From positions 1-64,000 of the forward strand of contig JAFGJO010000036.1 in the NCBI GenBank assembly GCA_016929065.1: DNA of 64,000 nucleotides, read 5' to 3'. Positions 7,497 through 15,440 of this stretch are shown here, piece by piece. Under the pieces are notes generated by a model. That model saw only the letters and a list, made by a program, of their open reading frames with translations, was not told the origin of the DNA and did not search any database. The stretch is from Spirochaetales bacterium. GTDB taxonomy: Bacteria > Spirochaetota > Spirochaetia > SZUA-6 > RPPD01. Each line of letters opens with the position of its first letter. The stretch's first letter is position 1. The position numbers were made by a program, and so were the translations under genes.

Positions 7497-8708
7497 TTAT
7501 GATGCCCGCAGGGTGTCAATCAGTTTTAATCTGATGTTGACAAAACCTGCGTAGACAGAACCCGCAACCGAAACACCAATACCAAAAAGAAAGGCCGCAA
7601 GGGTATTGGAAAAGGAAAATGCGAAGGGAAAGGTACTCCCCATCTTCATTGCGTCAGCAGCTTCCCCCATGTCTATGCCGGTCTGCGAGACCCACAGGAG
7701 GAGCGGTATTCCAAAAGCCAGCCCCAGGATTCCTCCGGCTATGCCCTGACAGACTCCTTCACTTAATATCATGGAAAAGATATGATGTTTTTTCAGGCCG
7801 ATGGACCGCAGTGTGCCGAACTCCCCAATTCTTTCAAAGACCGACATCAAAATTGTATTGGTGATCACCGTGGCGGCCACAACCAGAATAAAGATATTCA
7901 TGAACAGCATGAAAAAGTCAAATAATTCTATAAGGACGACAAAGCTTCCGTGAATGTCCTTCCAGGTTTCAATTTCAGCATGGTGCGCCGAAAACCAGGA
8001 TTGATGCTTTTTTTTGAATTCTTCCGTGAGTGCGGGATCTGAAATATTCGCCCGTATTTTGATGGTCTGATCGGGAAGATAGAGGGTCTCCTGGGCATCA
8101 GCATGGGTAATAAATATATTATAATCATCGAACTCCCGGGAATCTGTCTTGAAAATCCCTTTTACCCTGTAGTCCTGGTAATAGGGAGAGCCATAGGAAC
8201 GATCCACTGCCAAATGAAGATATTCTCCCGGTGAACATCCCAGAAGCTCTGCAATCCGTGAAGAGATGAGGATGTCCTCGTTTGATGAAAGAAACCCGCC
8301 CTCGACGATACCCGAGCGCACCTTTCCATAATATGCGGTATCAGGATGTACCCCCTGGCCCAGGATGAAGAGATTTTTACCCTTGTAAAGTATTTTTGTG
8401 CCGAAATGTATAATTGCTTCTGCATGCATAATTTCAACCTGGCTGGTGAGGTAGCCGGTGAACTGCTGAGGGTCTTCGAGTGTGTGCTGGAGGCTTTCGG
8501 GCTCCTTGCGGTTTTTATAAGCCACGTTGTGGACCTGCAGATGTCCGCTTTCTTGTAAAAGCGTCTCATAAAAACGGGTCCGCATCCCCTCAAACATCCC
8601 GCCGATAAAAATCATCGCAACAACAGAAACCATGACGACAAATATAACAAGGAAACTTCTTTTGGGATGTTTGATCATGTTTAAAAACGCGATCTTTAAA
8701 AAAGTCAT
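7497..8708 (-). CDS. FtsX/LolC-type ABC permease (first permease)
   Basis: 403 residues with the same layout as its neighbour: an N-terminal helix (about 20-40), a periplasmic MacB-like domain and three C-terminal helices with the motif FERIGEFGTLRSIGLKKHHIF. Its ATG overlaps the ATPase stop by four bases, and it ends 14 bases before the next permease. The two permeases are related but clearly diverged, suggesting a heterodimer like LolC-LolE. Confidence 0.85.
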   Translation of the reverse strand: MTFLKIAFLNMIKHPKRSFLVIFVVMVSVVAMIFIGGMFEGMRTRFYETLLQESGHLQVHNVAYKNRKEPESLQHTLEDPQQFTGYLTSQVEIMHAEAIIHFGTKILYKGKNLFILGQGVHPDTAYYGKVRSGIVEGGFLSSNEDILISSRIAELLGCSPGEYLHLAVDRSYGSPYYQDYRVKGIFKTDSREFDDYNIFITHADAQETLYLPDQTIKIRANISDPALTEEFKKKHQSWFSAHHAEIETWKDIHGSFVVLIELFDFFMLFMNIFILVVAATVITNTILMSVFERIGEFGTLRSIGLKKHHIFSMILSEGVCQGIAGGILGLAFGIPLLLWVSQTGIDMGEAADAMKMGSTFPFAFSFSNTLAAFLFGIGVSVAGSVYAGFVNIRLKLIDTLRAS

Positions 8709-9400
8709 GGCCTGCCTCCATTTGATTTGACCTCCGAGATTGTTCCGTCTTTCAAATGAATGATCCGGTGTGCGTATTTCATGACTTCCGGGTTATGGGT
8801 CGAAAAAATAAAGGTCACTTTTTCTTCGCGATTCAGTTTTTCCATCAGTTCAAGCACCGTATTTCCGGTTACGCTGTCGAGATTGGCGGTGGGTTCATCG
8901 GCGATCACCAGGTCCGGTTTGTTCACCAGGGCGCGTGCAATCGCGACGCGCTGCCGCTGCCCGCCGGAAAGCTCATCGGGTTTATGGGCAGCAAACTCCT
9001 CCAGGCCGACCGCTTTCACAAGGTACGCAACGCGTTTTTTGCGTTCGGATTTTGGCACTTTGCCGACAATCAGCGGCAGTTCTATGTTTTCAAAAATATT
9101 GAGCACCGGGATCAGGTTAAACGACTGAAATATAAAACCGATTTTTTTCAACCGCAATTCAGATTCCATGTTGTCGGAGAGGGTGGCGATATCCGTTCCT
9201 TCGAATAAAACAGTTCCTTCGGTTGGCTTGTCGATACACCCGATGATATTCAGCAGGGTGGTTTTTCCGCAACCCGAAGGGCCCACGACAGACAAAAATT
9301 CACCCCGGTCAATTTCAAAGCTGACCCCTTTGATGGCATGGATGGTTGTTTTTCCAAGCGTGTAGTCCTTGTTGATATTGTTCATTGAAATTAAAGCCAT
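8705..9400 (-). CDS. LolD/MacB-type ABC ATPase
   Basis: 231-residue nucleotide-binding subunit with every catalytic motif intact: Walker A GPSGCGKT (40-47), Q92, LSGGQRQR signature (144-151), Walker B DLVIADE (163-169) and an H-loop STH. Length and motif context match the LolD/MacB/YbbA group that drives FtsX-type permeases. It lies between the outer-membrane protein gene (12 bases upstream) and the two permeases (overlapping downstream), so one transcript encodes all four. An AGGAGGA Shine-Dalgarno precedes the ATG. Confidence 0.92.
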   Translation of the reverse strand: MALISMNNINKDYTLGKTTIHAIKGVSFEIDRGEFLSVVGPSGCGKTTLLNIIGCIDKPTEGTVLFEGTDIATLSDNMESELRLKKIGFIFQSFNLIPVLNIFENIELPLIVGKVPKSERKKRVAYLVKAVGLEEFAAHKPDELSGGQRQRVAIARALVNKPDLVIADEPTANLDSVTGNTVLELMEKLNREEKVTFIFSTHNPEVMKYAHRIIHLKDGTISEVKSNGGRP

Positions 9401-9412
9401 AAATCCTTCCTC

Positions 9413-10576
9413 CTAAAAATGAAATACTGCTCCTGCTGTTATCTGAATGCGCTGGGGCAATAAACCGAATTCGGCTGTAGACGAACCGGTAGTCCACATG
9501 ACCTCTATGTTGAGATCAAGGTTTTCAATCACGAGCAGGGTTACCGAATGCCAGAACAGTATGCTTGAATCCTGCAGGTTCACAAGAATTGAGTGATGTG
9601 TTGCCAGCAGGCCGGTTGTTTCCATTCCGATATCTCCATACAGATAGTGCTGGCCCAAAAACTGGGGGATATGCATTGTTCCCATACCGAGTGCTTCAAA
9701 AAACCATGATTCCTCGGATTTTGTATATCCGGCGCTCGTGAAAAAGTATTCAACAGCGAAACTGAGGGTGATATCGTCAATAGCGGCGAGCTTTCGTACC
9801 CCTGCATCAACATAATAAAACGGAGTCCATAACTCGGGCTGATCCCAGACCAGCGCCGATTCGGGATAATAAGTTGGGTTGTGAAAATCGACTGCACCCT
9901 CCGCGGTGAAAACGAATCCTTCGATATCAAAGCTCGCAGCCAGGCCCGGCCGAAATACAGTATCCGGTTCGTAGACAAGGCTTGTTTTGATCTGAAGATT
10001 CCCAAAGAAGGCCGACATCAGAAGCCCGTATCTGAAATCCCGCCAGTAATCTGATTCCAGGTTGTCGAGGCTGTTTTCAATATTAAGCGCGGTAATAATT
10101 GAAAAGTTTTCATTCGGTGTGAAGGTGAGGGTGAGTCCCTGAAAACCAATATCCTGCCGCCTGTCGGTGGAGTCAATTGTCTTCGGATTAATTGCATCGG
10201 TCGGCAGAAAAAGTGATCCCATTCCCCAGTTTACGTGCTTTTTTCCGATATCCACCGCCAGCCATGGAACAGGGAAAAATGAAATATAGGCCTCATACAG
10301 ATTGTAGCTGATATCGCCTTCGGCGGTTACTTCAAGCAGGTGATGCAGCCGAAACATAGCCTGGTCATAGTCAAGCCGATGGTCCATTTCAATGTTTCCG
10401 GAAGCAGTGAACCAGCCGGTGAGTCCGAACCAGTCGGAAACCGGATCACCGACTGCGATTTCCGCATGCGACATAGTTGCCGCAAGCCCGATATCTCCGA
10501 ACTGTGTCCACTCCTGAGCCGGGATTGCCGTTAGTGCGGTGATGGTAAAAATGGTTATGAACACGAACTGTTTCAT
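9413..10576 (-). CDS. Outer-membrane beta-barrel protein of the Lol-like operon
   Basis: 387 residues. Signal peptide 1-20 (cut after AIPA, before QEW), then alternating beta-strand sequence rich in aromatic residues and ending in AGAVFHF, the terminal Phe typical of proteins inserted by BamA. A segment at about residues 105-140 (VDIGKKHVNWGMGSLFLPTDAINP) resembles strand-turn motifs of DUF1302-like or alginate-porin-like barrels, but I cannot name the family. Four bases separate it from the LolA-like gene, so it probably acts as the outer-membrane acceptor or exit pore of this ABC system. Confidence 0.75.
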   Translation of the reverse strand: MKQFVFITIFTITALTAIPAQEWTQFGDIGLAATMSHAEIAVGDPVSDWFGLTGWFTASGNIEMDHRLDYDQAMFRLHHLLEVTAEGDISYNLYEAYISFFPVPWLAVDIGKKHVNWGMGSLFLPTDAINPKTIDSTDRRQDIGFQGLTLTFTPNENFSIITALNIENSLDNLESDYWRDFRYGLLMSAFFGNLQIKTSLVYEPDTVFRPGLAASFDIEGFVFTAEGAVDFHNPTYYPESALVWDQPELWTPFYYVDAGVRKLAAIDDITLSFAVEYFFTSAGYTKSEESWFFEALGMGTMHIPQFLGQHYLYGDIGMETTGLLATHHSILVNLQDSSILFWHSVTLLVIENLDLNIEVMWTTGSSTAEFGLLPQRIQITAGAVFHF

Positions 10577-10580
10577 TATG

Positions 10581-11333
10581 CTACCTTGTCAATGCTGATT
10601 CGGTGAATTTGCCCGCCGGCAGATCATTGCGGACGGTCATTTGCTGAATGGTAACGGTTGAAACAGTGCCTTTCATATCCAGAGACTCCATGGCAACCAC
10701 GGTCGGCCGCAGCCGGCCGGCCATCTGTTTGAATCCTGATAGTTTCATGACTTTGTATAATACTCCGGACTGTGCAAAATAGTGCATTTGCAGCGGCATA
10801 TGATCAGACTTCCTCAGCCACATTTTGATTTTTGAATAGGTGGTGTCTTTTGTTTTTGCCGTTCCTTCAATCACGATGCATTCAATCTGTCCCAGTTCGG
10901 GATGAGCGATGGTTTCCATTCCGGCAATTGTCACCGAGTAGTCATCCGAATAATTGGGGTCGCTCATATCATTGTTGGAAAAAGTGCTTCCCTGAAAAGC
11001 CCCCCGCGCTGAAAGCCGGATTGCGTTTCCCGAACGGGCTTTTGGATTGTACATCCAGAGATTGTTGTCTTTCTGCAAAAAACGGATGCCCTTTGACCGG
11101 GCTGGTTCGGTGATTTCCATCAATGTCCCTGCGTCTTTCCTGTGGTATATTTCAAACGTCATCGATGTGTCAGATTTTACCGGGCTAGTGGTGACCAGCG
11201 TGTTCACAAGATAAAAGTTGTCCGGGTACATTATTGATTCCGCCTGTTTTAAAAAAGCGGTTGCATCCTGTGCGTTTCCAGCAGCAAGGATAATGCCTGA
11301 AAAAATCAGGACAATTGCAATTTTTTTATTCAT
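10581..11333 (-). CDS. LolA-like periplasmic outer-membrane lipoprotein-sorting protein
   Basis: 250 residues with a cleavable signal peptide (cut after residue 21, GNA before QD). The mature sequence follows the LolA-like pattern: a run of strands containing DTSMTFEIYHRKDAGTLMEI, then DNNLWMYNPKARSG, then KIKMWLRKSDHMPLQMHYF. These line the half-barrel that carries lipids or lipoprotein acyl chains. Members are annotated as outer membrane lipoprotein-sorting proteins. Encoded between a regulator and an outer-membrane barrel, it is the presumed shuttle between the FtsX permeases and the outer membrane. Confidence 0.82.
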   Translation of the reverse strand: MNKKIAIVLIFSGIILAAGNAQDATAFLKQAESIMYPDNFYLVNTLVTTSPVKSDTSMTFEIYHRKDAGTLMEITEPARSKGIRFLQKDNNLWMYNPKARSGNAIRLSARGAFQGSTFSNNDMSDPNYSDDYSVTIAGMETIAHPELGQIECIVIEGTAKTKDTTYSKIKMWLRKSDHMPLQMHYFAQSGVLYKVMKLSGFKQMAGRLRPTVVAMESLDMKGTVSTVTIQQMTVRNDLPAGKFTESALTR

Positions 11334-11335
11334 GA

Positions 11336-11650
11336 TTAATCTCCTTTCTTGTTTTCGATGACCATATTTTCCAAAAAGGCCAGATATTTTTTAAAAGATG
11401 CTTTTCCCTGTTTTGTGAAGGAGTACTGTGTTTCAGCAGAATTCCCCATAATAGTTTTTTTACTGATGATGTAATTGCTTTCGATCAGTTTTTTCAGATG
11501 AGAATACAGCGCGCCGTCGGTTCCTCCCAGCAGTTTCTTGAAACGGTTGAACGAGACTGTCTCTTCACGATAGAGGAGGGTGAGCATGGAAAGCCTGGTC
11601 TTCTCGAAAAATATATTGTCAAACTGAAGATACAGGTCTTCTGTTTTCAT
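11336..11650 (-). CDS. Winged-helix regulator (HTH_34/MarR-like)
   Basis: 104 residues from the ATG at 11650, chosen because it overlaps the stop of the membrane-protein gene by four bases (ATGA). The fold is a single winged helix: EKTRLSMLTLLYREETVSFNRFKKLLG, then DGALYSHLKKLIESNYI as recognition helix, and a wing AETQYSFTKQGKA. This matches the small one-domain regulators found beside ABC and membrane genes. It is the likely repressor acting on the palindromes at 12272-12295. Confidence 0.82.
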   Translation of the reverse strand: MKTEDLYLQFDNIFFEKTRLSMLTLLYREETVSFNRFKKLLGGTDGALYSHLKKLIESNYIISKKTIMGNSAETQYSFTKQGKASFKKYLAFLENMVIENKKGD

Positions 11651-12252
11651 GATACCTCGCTTGTTTTTGCCTGAACGCCTGTCCATATAAATGATCCGCC
11701 GATGACAGCACCGGTGACCAGTACCGAATACGGGATGGGGATGTTGAAAACAAACAGCATAATGCCGGCAATGATGATGACAAACGCCTGAAACATGAGC
11801 GGCGGATACGCGGAAAGCGCATAGCCGAAGAAACAGAGGGCAACGAAGAAGTTGATAAACACCGGAACCAGGTGTCCGGCATTCAGCTGCAGCAATGTAA
11901 TTACCAGGATCGCGAATATGATGAATATTCCAATGAATGCTGCGAAAAGGTATCGGAATGATTTTGTAAAAATCGGGATTGATTCCTTTGCCGCTTTCCT
12001 GATGAATCCGAGGGCTTCAAACAACCCGCCGATACAGAGGACCGGGAGCCATACTTTCAAGGCCAGATCATAATCCTTGAAGCTGAAATAGTATTCGGTA
12101 AAAAAGTGGATCATCCCGCCAATAATGATTACCGCGCCCCAGATAAAATATGACCATGATTCGACAAGGTGTCGTTCTTCCACCTTCTGAAGCATATCCT
12201 TGATAACCTGCAAATCCTGAAGCCGGTCGTTTTCGTTATGATTCTTGTTCAA
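11647..12252 (-). CDS. Six-helix membrane protein, first gene of the Lol-like operon
   Basis: 201 residues. A soluble, acidic N-terminal 30 residues (DRLQDLQVIKDMLQKVEER) precede about six hydrophobic helices. I do not recognise the family, but membrane proteins of this shape are often encoded with one-domain winged-helix regulators, as here. It overlaps the regulator by four bases and opens the operon. Its role could be signal sensing for the regulator or a subunit of the transport system. Confidence 0.65.
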   Translation of the reverse strand: MNKNHNENDRLQDLQVIKDMLQKVEERHLVESWSYFIWGAVIIIGGMIHFFTEYYFSFKDYDLALKVWLPVLCIGGLFEALGFIRKAAKESIPIFTKSFRYLFAAFIGIFIIFAILVITLLQLNAGHLVPVFINFFVALCFFGYALSAYPPLMFQAFVIIIAGIMLFVFNIPIPYSVLVTGAVIGGSFIWTGVQAKTSEVS

Positions 12253-12271
12253 TGCTTGCTCCTTTAAAGTA

Positions 12272-12334
12272 CAAAGTTACTTTGCAATGCAAAGTTGATA
12301 TATAAAACATACACACAGAAACAGCTGCTGTCAA
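12272..12334 (-). promoter_or_regulatory. Promoter and operator of the Lol-like operon
   Basis: Minus-strand TTGACA (12329-12334) lies 17 bases from TATGTT (12306-12311). Around and just after the expected start of transcription are two overlapping dyads built from ACTTTG units: CAAAG-TTA-CTTTG (12272-12284) and ACTTTGCA-A-TGCAAAGT (12279-12295). This is a typical repressor site, probably for the winged-helix protein of the operon. The -35 and -10 both lie in or next to the left arm of the long palindrome. Confidence 0.65.
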
Positions 12335-12530
12335 GAGGTTATTATAAATATAATAAATACCTGTGATATCTTTCAGTGTACAATATATGTGATTTTAAAC
12401 ATCCTCCTCGCTACTGCAGGTATGAAACGCTCGGCGGCTGTTTAAAATCACTTTTTACATGATTGAGATATCACAGGAATAATGTAAGTTATAAGACTGC
12501 TGTTTCTGTGTGTGACATGTTTTATATATC
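12297..12530. repeat. 234-bp nested palindromic element with conserved apical 19-mer
   Basis: Three nested inverted repeats share one centre. Outer arms 12297-12325 and 12499-12530 match over 29 bases apart from a three-base insertion. Middle arms CCTGTGATATC (12360-12370) and GATATCACAGG (12467-12477) are perfect. Inner arms GTGATTTTAAACA (12389-12401) and TGTTTAAAATCAC (12439-12451) are perfect. The 37-base apical loop holds CTACTGCAGGTATGAAACG (12411-12429), repeated exactly at 25834-25852. No coding frame. The gene-free interval 12253-12744 contains this element and the next repeat pair. Confidence 0.8.
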
Positions 12531-12597
12531 TCCTTTAGGGGGAGGGGGAGGAGTGCTGCGTAAAAAATCCACGGCATAGTGAGTATACAGATTATCA

Positions 12598-12734
12598 TTC
12601 TCGCGAAGGAGGGAATCTTATTTGTGGAAAGTTATATGGTCCGGTATAGATGTCCCGGTCAAGCTGTGGCATGACATTCTATATAAAAATGAGATTCTTC
12701 TCTTTCTCTGCGGGCTTCGCGTACTTCGCGAGAA
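12598..12734. repeat. 137-bp element bounded by inverted TTCTCGCGAAG repeats
   Basis: TTCTCGCGAAG (12598-12608) and CTTCGCGAGAA (12724-12734) are perfect 11-bp inverted ends; the right end continues inward with further CTTCGCG units. The interior has no credible gene. The layout resembles a miniature inverted-repeat element, of the same arm family as 6140-6223. Confidence 0.6.
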
Positions 12735-12744
12735 CTATTCTTTT

Positions 12745-13359
12745 TTAATCCTTGCCGCGGTAGATACCCCATATCTTGGTAAGATCTGCCTCGCGGTAGC
12801 GGCCGGGGACTTTGCGGTTACCGCCGACATATTCGATGGTGAGTGCACTGCGCCGGTCAAAATCGATCCACTCGACAAAAATTGCACTGTGGCCGATTTC
12901 CCCATAGGGGAGGTTGCGGTACATCACCCAGTCCCCGGGGAGGAGAGTTCCGGGGTCTGCAAACGGCCCGGTCTCTTTTTCCAGGTACAGTTTTTCTCTT
13001 TTTTTGGATGTATATCCTGCCTGGCCGTACACGGTATTCACGAAATCCCAACAGGCGCCAAGGATGATTTCCCCGTTTGAAACAATTGAATGAGCAACCG
13101 CCAGGACTTTGCCGCCGGGTGTGGGAAGGGCTGCATGCCGTTTTCCGATCACTGCGACAGAACTTACCGAGGTGTCGGCTGATTTTCGCCAGGGTGCAGA
13201 GTAGGTGGAAGATGTTGTTGTGCCTGAAGATGAAGCAGTAGACGATGAGCTGGAAGATGAGTCAGATTCTTTGGCCCAGCTGCCCTTTTTAATTTGAATT
13301 GAAGTGCAGCTGCTCACAACAAGTGCAACTATAAAAAAAAATATTATCTCATGTTTCAT
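12745..13359 (-). CDS. NlpC/P60-like (papain-fold) lipoprotein
   Basis: 204 residues. Lipobox VSSC gives a lipidated Cys18, followed by a Ser-rich linker (about 33-52). The C-terminal 110 residues look like an NlpC/P60 or CHAP-type amidase: catalytic Cys103 in GACWDFVNTVY, the PGDWVMY strand, and His157 in GEIGHSAIFVEW. Such enzymes cleave peptidoglycan stem peptides or other amide bonds in the periplasm. The gene is followed downstream by a CGCGAAG repeat rather than a terminator. It is co-directional with, and nine bases from, the secreted protein gene upstream. Confidence 0.75.
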   Translation of the reverse strand: MKHEIIFFFIVALVVSSCTSIQIKKGSWAKESDSSSSSSSTASSSGTTTSSTYSAPWRKSADTSVSSVAVIGKRHAALPTPGGKVLAVAHSIVSNGEIILGACWDFVNTVYGQAGYTSKKREKLYLEKETGPFADPGTLLPGDWVMYRNLPYGEIGHSAIFVEWIDFDRRSALTIEYVGGNRKVPGRYREADLTKIWGIYRGKD

Positions 13360-13368
13360 GCAGGACTC

Positions 13369-14028
13369 CTATTCTATTGTCCGGTGTACTTGTTCGTGCG
13401 GTCTGTTGTATACATCTCCATAGCTGTATAATTCTTTTCTGGAGAGCCAGTTTCCGTCATTGTCGAATTTTTCATATTGATAGGTTATTTCTACTGCGAC
13501 CGAGCCGTCGGGATTTTCATTTTGTATTGCAATACAATTCCCTCCATTGTCATACAAATAAACCTTTTTGAACAGCAGCGAACCGTTTGCATCCTTCTGC
13601 TCGATTTTTATGATATTTCCCTTTTGGTCAAAAAAGGTGACATACTGGAACATGATCCTGCCGTCAGTCCGCCGGACAATTTCAGTGTGGATATTGTCCT
13701 GAATATCCACAACAGCAGTGCGGATAATTGCATTCCGATTGTTATAAAAGGTTTTTTTAATTGTATTGCCGCTGTACGAAAGAATTGTCCGTTCCAGAAG
13801 CCCCTCTTTGCCGTCGGTCAGATCTTTTTGCACAAGCCGGCCGTTGTTGTCAAAAAGTTCAACAAATGTTTTGATTACCTGGTCTTCGTACCATACATTT
13901 TTGGCTGTACTCCAGTGATAGACCCGGACAATCGAGGTTATTTTCTTGGGAGCAGAAGCGGTTTTTTCGGCGTGGAGCATTGGGAGTATCGCAGCAAAAA
14001 GTATAAAAAAAATAAAAGTTTTTTTCAT
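13369..14028 (-). CDS. Secreted protein with YD/RHS-like strand repeats, unknown function
   Basis: 219 residues from the ATG at 14028, which follows an AAGGGG Shine-Dalgarno and opens a clear signal peptide (KKTFIFFILFAAILPMLHA). The mature part is a ladder of short strands with the recurring pattern of aromatic-x-D-x-x-G-N (FDNNGRLVQK, FDQKGNIIKI, YDNGGNCIAI, FDNDGNWLSR), as in YD/RHS-type or MORN-like repeats. It probably forms an elongated beta structure in the periplasm or on the surface. It is likely co-transcribed with the NlpC/P60-like lipoprotein. Confidence 0.7.
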   Translation of the reverse strand: MKKTFIFFILFAAILPMLHAEKTASAPKKITSIVRVYHWSTAKNVWYEDQVIKTFVELFDNNGRLVQKDLTDGKEGLLERTILSYSGNTIKKTFYNNRNAIIRTAVVDIQDNIHTEIVRRTDGRIMFQYVTFFDQKGNIIKIEQKDANGSLLFKKVYLYDNGGNCIAIQNENPDGSVAVEITYQYEKFDNDGNWLSRKELYSYGDVYNRPHEQVHRTIE

Positions 14029-14108
14029 CAATGAAACCCCTTCAAAAGACAATGTAGCGCCTGATGAGCGTATTTTCAACCGATTTGATATGTTCTGCCC
14101 AAAAACTG

Positions 14109-14139
14109 AAAAAAAACACCCGGCATGCACCGGGTGTTT
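14109..14139 (-). terminator. Rho-independent terminator of serC
   Basis: AAACACCCGG (14114-14123) pairs perfectly with CCGGGTGTTT (14130-14139) around a six-base loop. The A-run at 14109-14116 gives a T-run of eight on the minus strand. It lies 32 bases after the serC stop. Confidence 0.85.
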
Positions 14140-14170
14140 GAATATAAAACAATAGTGTATCGGAGTGAAA

Positions 14171-15289
14171 TCAGTTTTTTTTCACTTCTTCATATGCCCA
14201 TTGGAGCCAGGGTAGAAGCAGTTCAATATCGGAAGTTTCAACCGTTGCACCGCACCAGAAGCGAAGTCCGGGAGGAGCATCACGGTAAGCGCCGCAGTCA
14301 TAAGCGACCCCTTCCTTGTCCAGCAGTTTGACAAAGGCCTTCACCTGTTCCTCGGTGAGGTCAAGTGAAAAACAGACGCTTGTATTGGACCTGATCTCCT
14401 TGTTCGCAGCAAGGAAGCTGATCCAGCTGTTCGATTCAACGAATTTTTCAAATACTGCAAGATTGGCATTCGACCGTTTGATCAGCCCGTTAATACCGCC
14501 GATGCTGTCAGCCCATGCGAGTGCATCAAGATAATCCTCATTACAGAGCATGGACGGTGTGTTAATCGTTGAACCCTCGAAAATGCCGCCGATGAGGGCA
14601 CCTTTTTTGGTCATCCGGAAAATCTTGGGAAGCGGCCAGCTCGGAGTATAGGATTCAAGCCGCTGTACCGCACGGGGGGAGAGGACAAGGATTCCATGTG
14701 CTGCTTCACCGCCCAGAACCTTCTGCCAGGAGAAGGTGACCACATCAAGCTTTTTCCAGGGAATGTCCATGGCAAAAACCGCAGAAGTCGCATCGCAGAT
14801 GGCCAACCCCTCCCGGTTGTCCGGGATCCAGTCGCCGTTCGGCAGTTTTACTCCGGCGGTGGTTCCGTTCCACACAAATACCACGTCATGGGAGAAATCG
14901 GCCTGGGTCATATCCGGCAATTGGCCGTAATCTGCCTTGAATACCCTGGTGCCGGGGAGCTTCAGCTGCTTTTCAATATCATCGGCCCATTCCTTGCCGA
15001 ATGATTCCCAGTAAAAGACATCAACGGGTTTTGGACCCAGCATTGACCAGAGTGCCATTTCCACAGCGCCGGTATCCGATGCAGGAACAATCCCCACAAG
15101 GTAACCGGCAGGAATGTTCAGGATGCGTTTTGTTTCTTCAATTGATTTTGCGAGACGCGCTTTCCCAAGCGAACTTCTGTGCGACCGGCCAAGCGGTGCG
15201 TTTTTCAGGTTATCGAGAGAATATCCCGGCCGTTTTGCACAGGGCCCGGAAGAGAAATTGCTGATTTCAGGTTTTATTGTCGGTTTCAT
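14171..15289 (-). CDS. serC: Phosphoserine aminotransferase, SerC
   Basis: 372 residues. PLP enzyme converting 3-phosphohydroxypyruvate and glutamate to phosphoserine and 2-oxoglutarate in serine biosynthesis. The start at 15289 ([20 protein letters not shown]) matches the usual N-terminus with its NFSSGP substrate loop. Schiff-base Lys is K190 in [11 protein letters not shown], and the DATSA strand at 166-170 carries the PLP-pyridine Asp. Length and sequence style match the Methanosarcina/alphaproteobacterial branch of SerC rather than the E. coli one. It is monocistronic, ending in a strong terminator. Confidence 0.9.
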   Translation of the reverse strand: MKPTIKPEISNFSSGPCAKRPGYSLDNLKNAPLGRSHRSSLGKARLAKSIEETKRILNIPAGYLVGIVPASDTGAVEMALWSMLGPKPVDVFYWESFGKEWADDIEKQLKLPGTRVFKADYGQLPDMTQADFSHDVVFVWNGTTAGVKLPNGDWIPDNREGLAICDATSAVFAMDIPWKKLDVVTFSWQKVLGGEAAHGILVLSPRAVQRLESYTPSWPLPKIFRMTKKGALIGGIFEGSTINTPSMLCNEDYLDALAWADSIGGINGLIKRSNANLAVFEKFVESNSWISFLAANKEIRSNTSVCFSLDLTEEQVKAFVKLLDKEGVAYDCGAYRDAPPGLRFWCGATVETSDIELLLPWLQWAYEEVKKN

Positions 15290-15320
15290 ACAGGTCTGTT
15301 TTTGCCTCCCCAAAGCTGAG

Positions 15321-15338
15321 ATTATACTATTGATAGTA
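15321..15338 (-). promoter_or_regulatory. Candidate serC -10 box with overlapping dyad
   Basis: The minus strand carries a perfect TATAAT (15321-15326) about 30 bases upstream of the serC start. It overlaps the dyad TACTAT-TG-ATAGTA (15325-15338). No good -35 is visible at the expected distance, so the promoter may need an activator. Confidence 0.35.
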
Positions 15339-15440
15339 AGCCGCAATTGTAGCACACCCTGCCTGCTTGCTCAAGGGTGATGTGCGGTAAATCAATGAAA
15401 ATCGGAATATTGTTGGAAACGGTTCATTCTCTTGTTCGCG

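Noticed and set aside
12389-12451. Integron attC site
   Set aside because: No RYYYAAC/GTTRRRY core sites at the hairpin ends, and no integrase nearby.
12389-12451. CRISPR repeat
   Set aside because: Only two copies 13 kb apart, no regular spacers and no cas genes.
13477-14034. Long open frame on the + strand opposite the secreted repeat protein
   Set aside because: No Shine-Dalgarno and coding texture belongs to the minus strand, where a signal peptide and strand repeats are clear.
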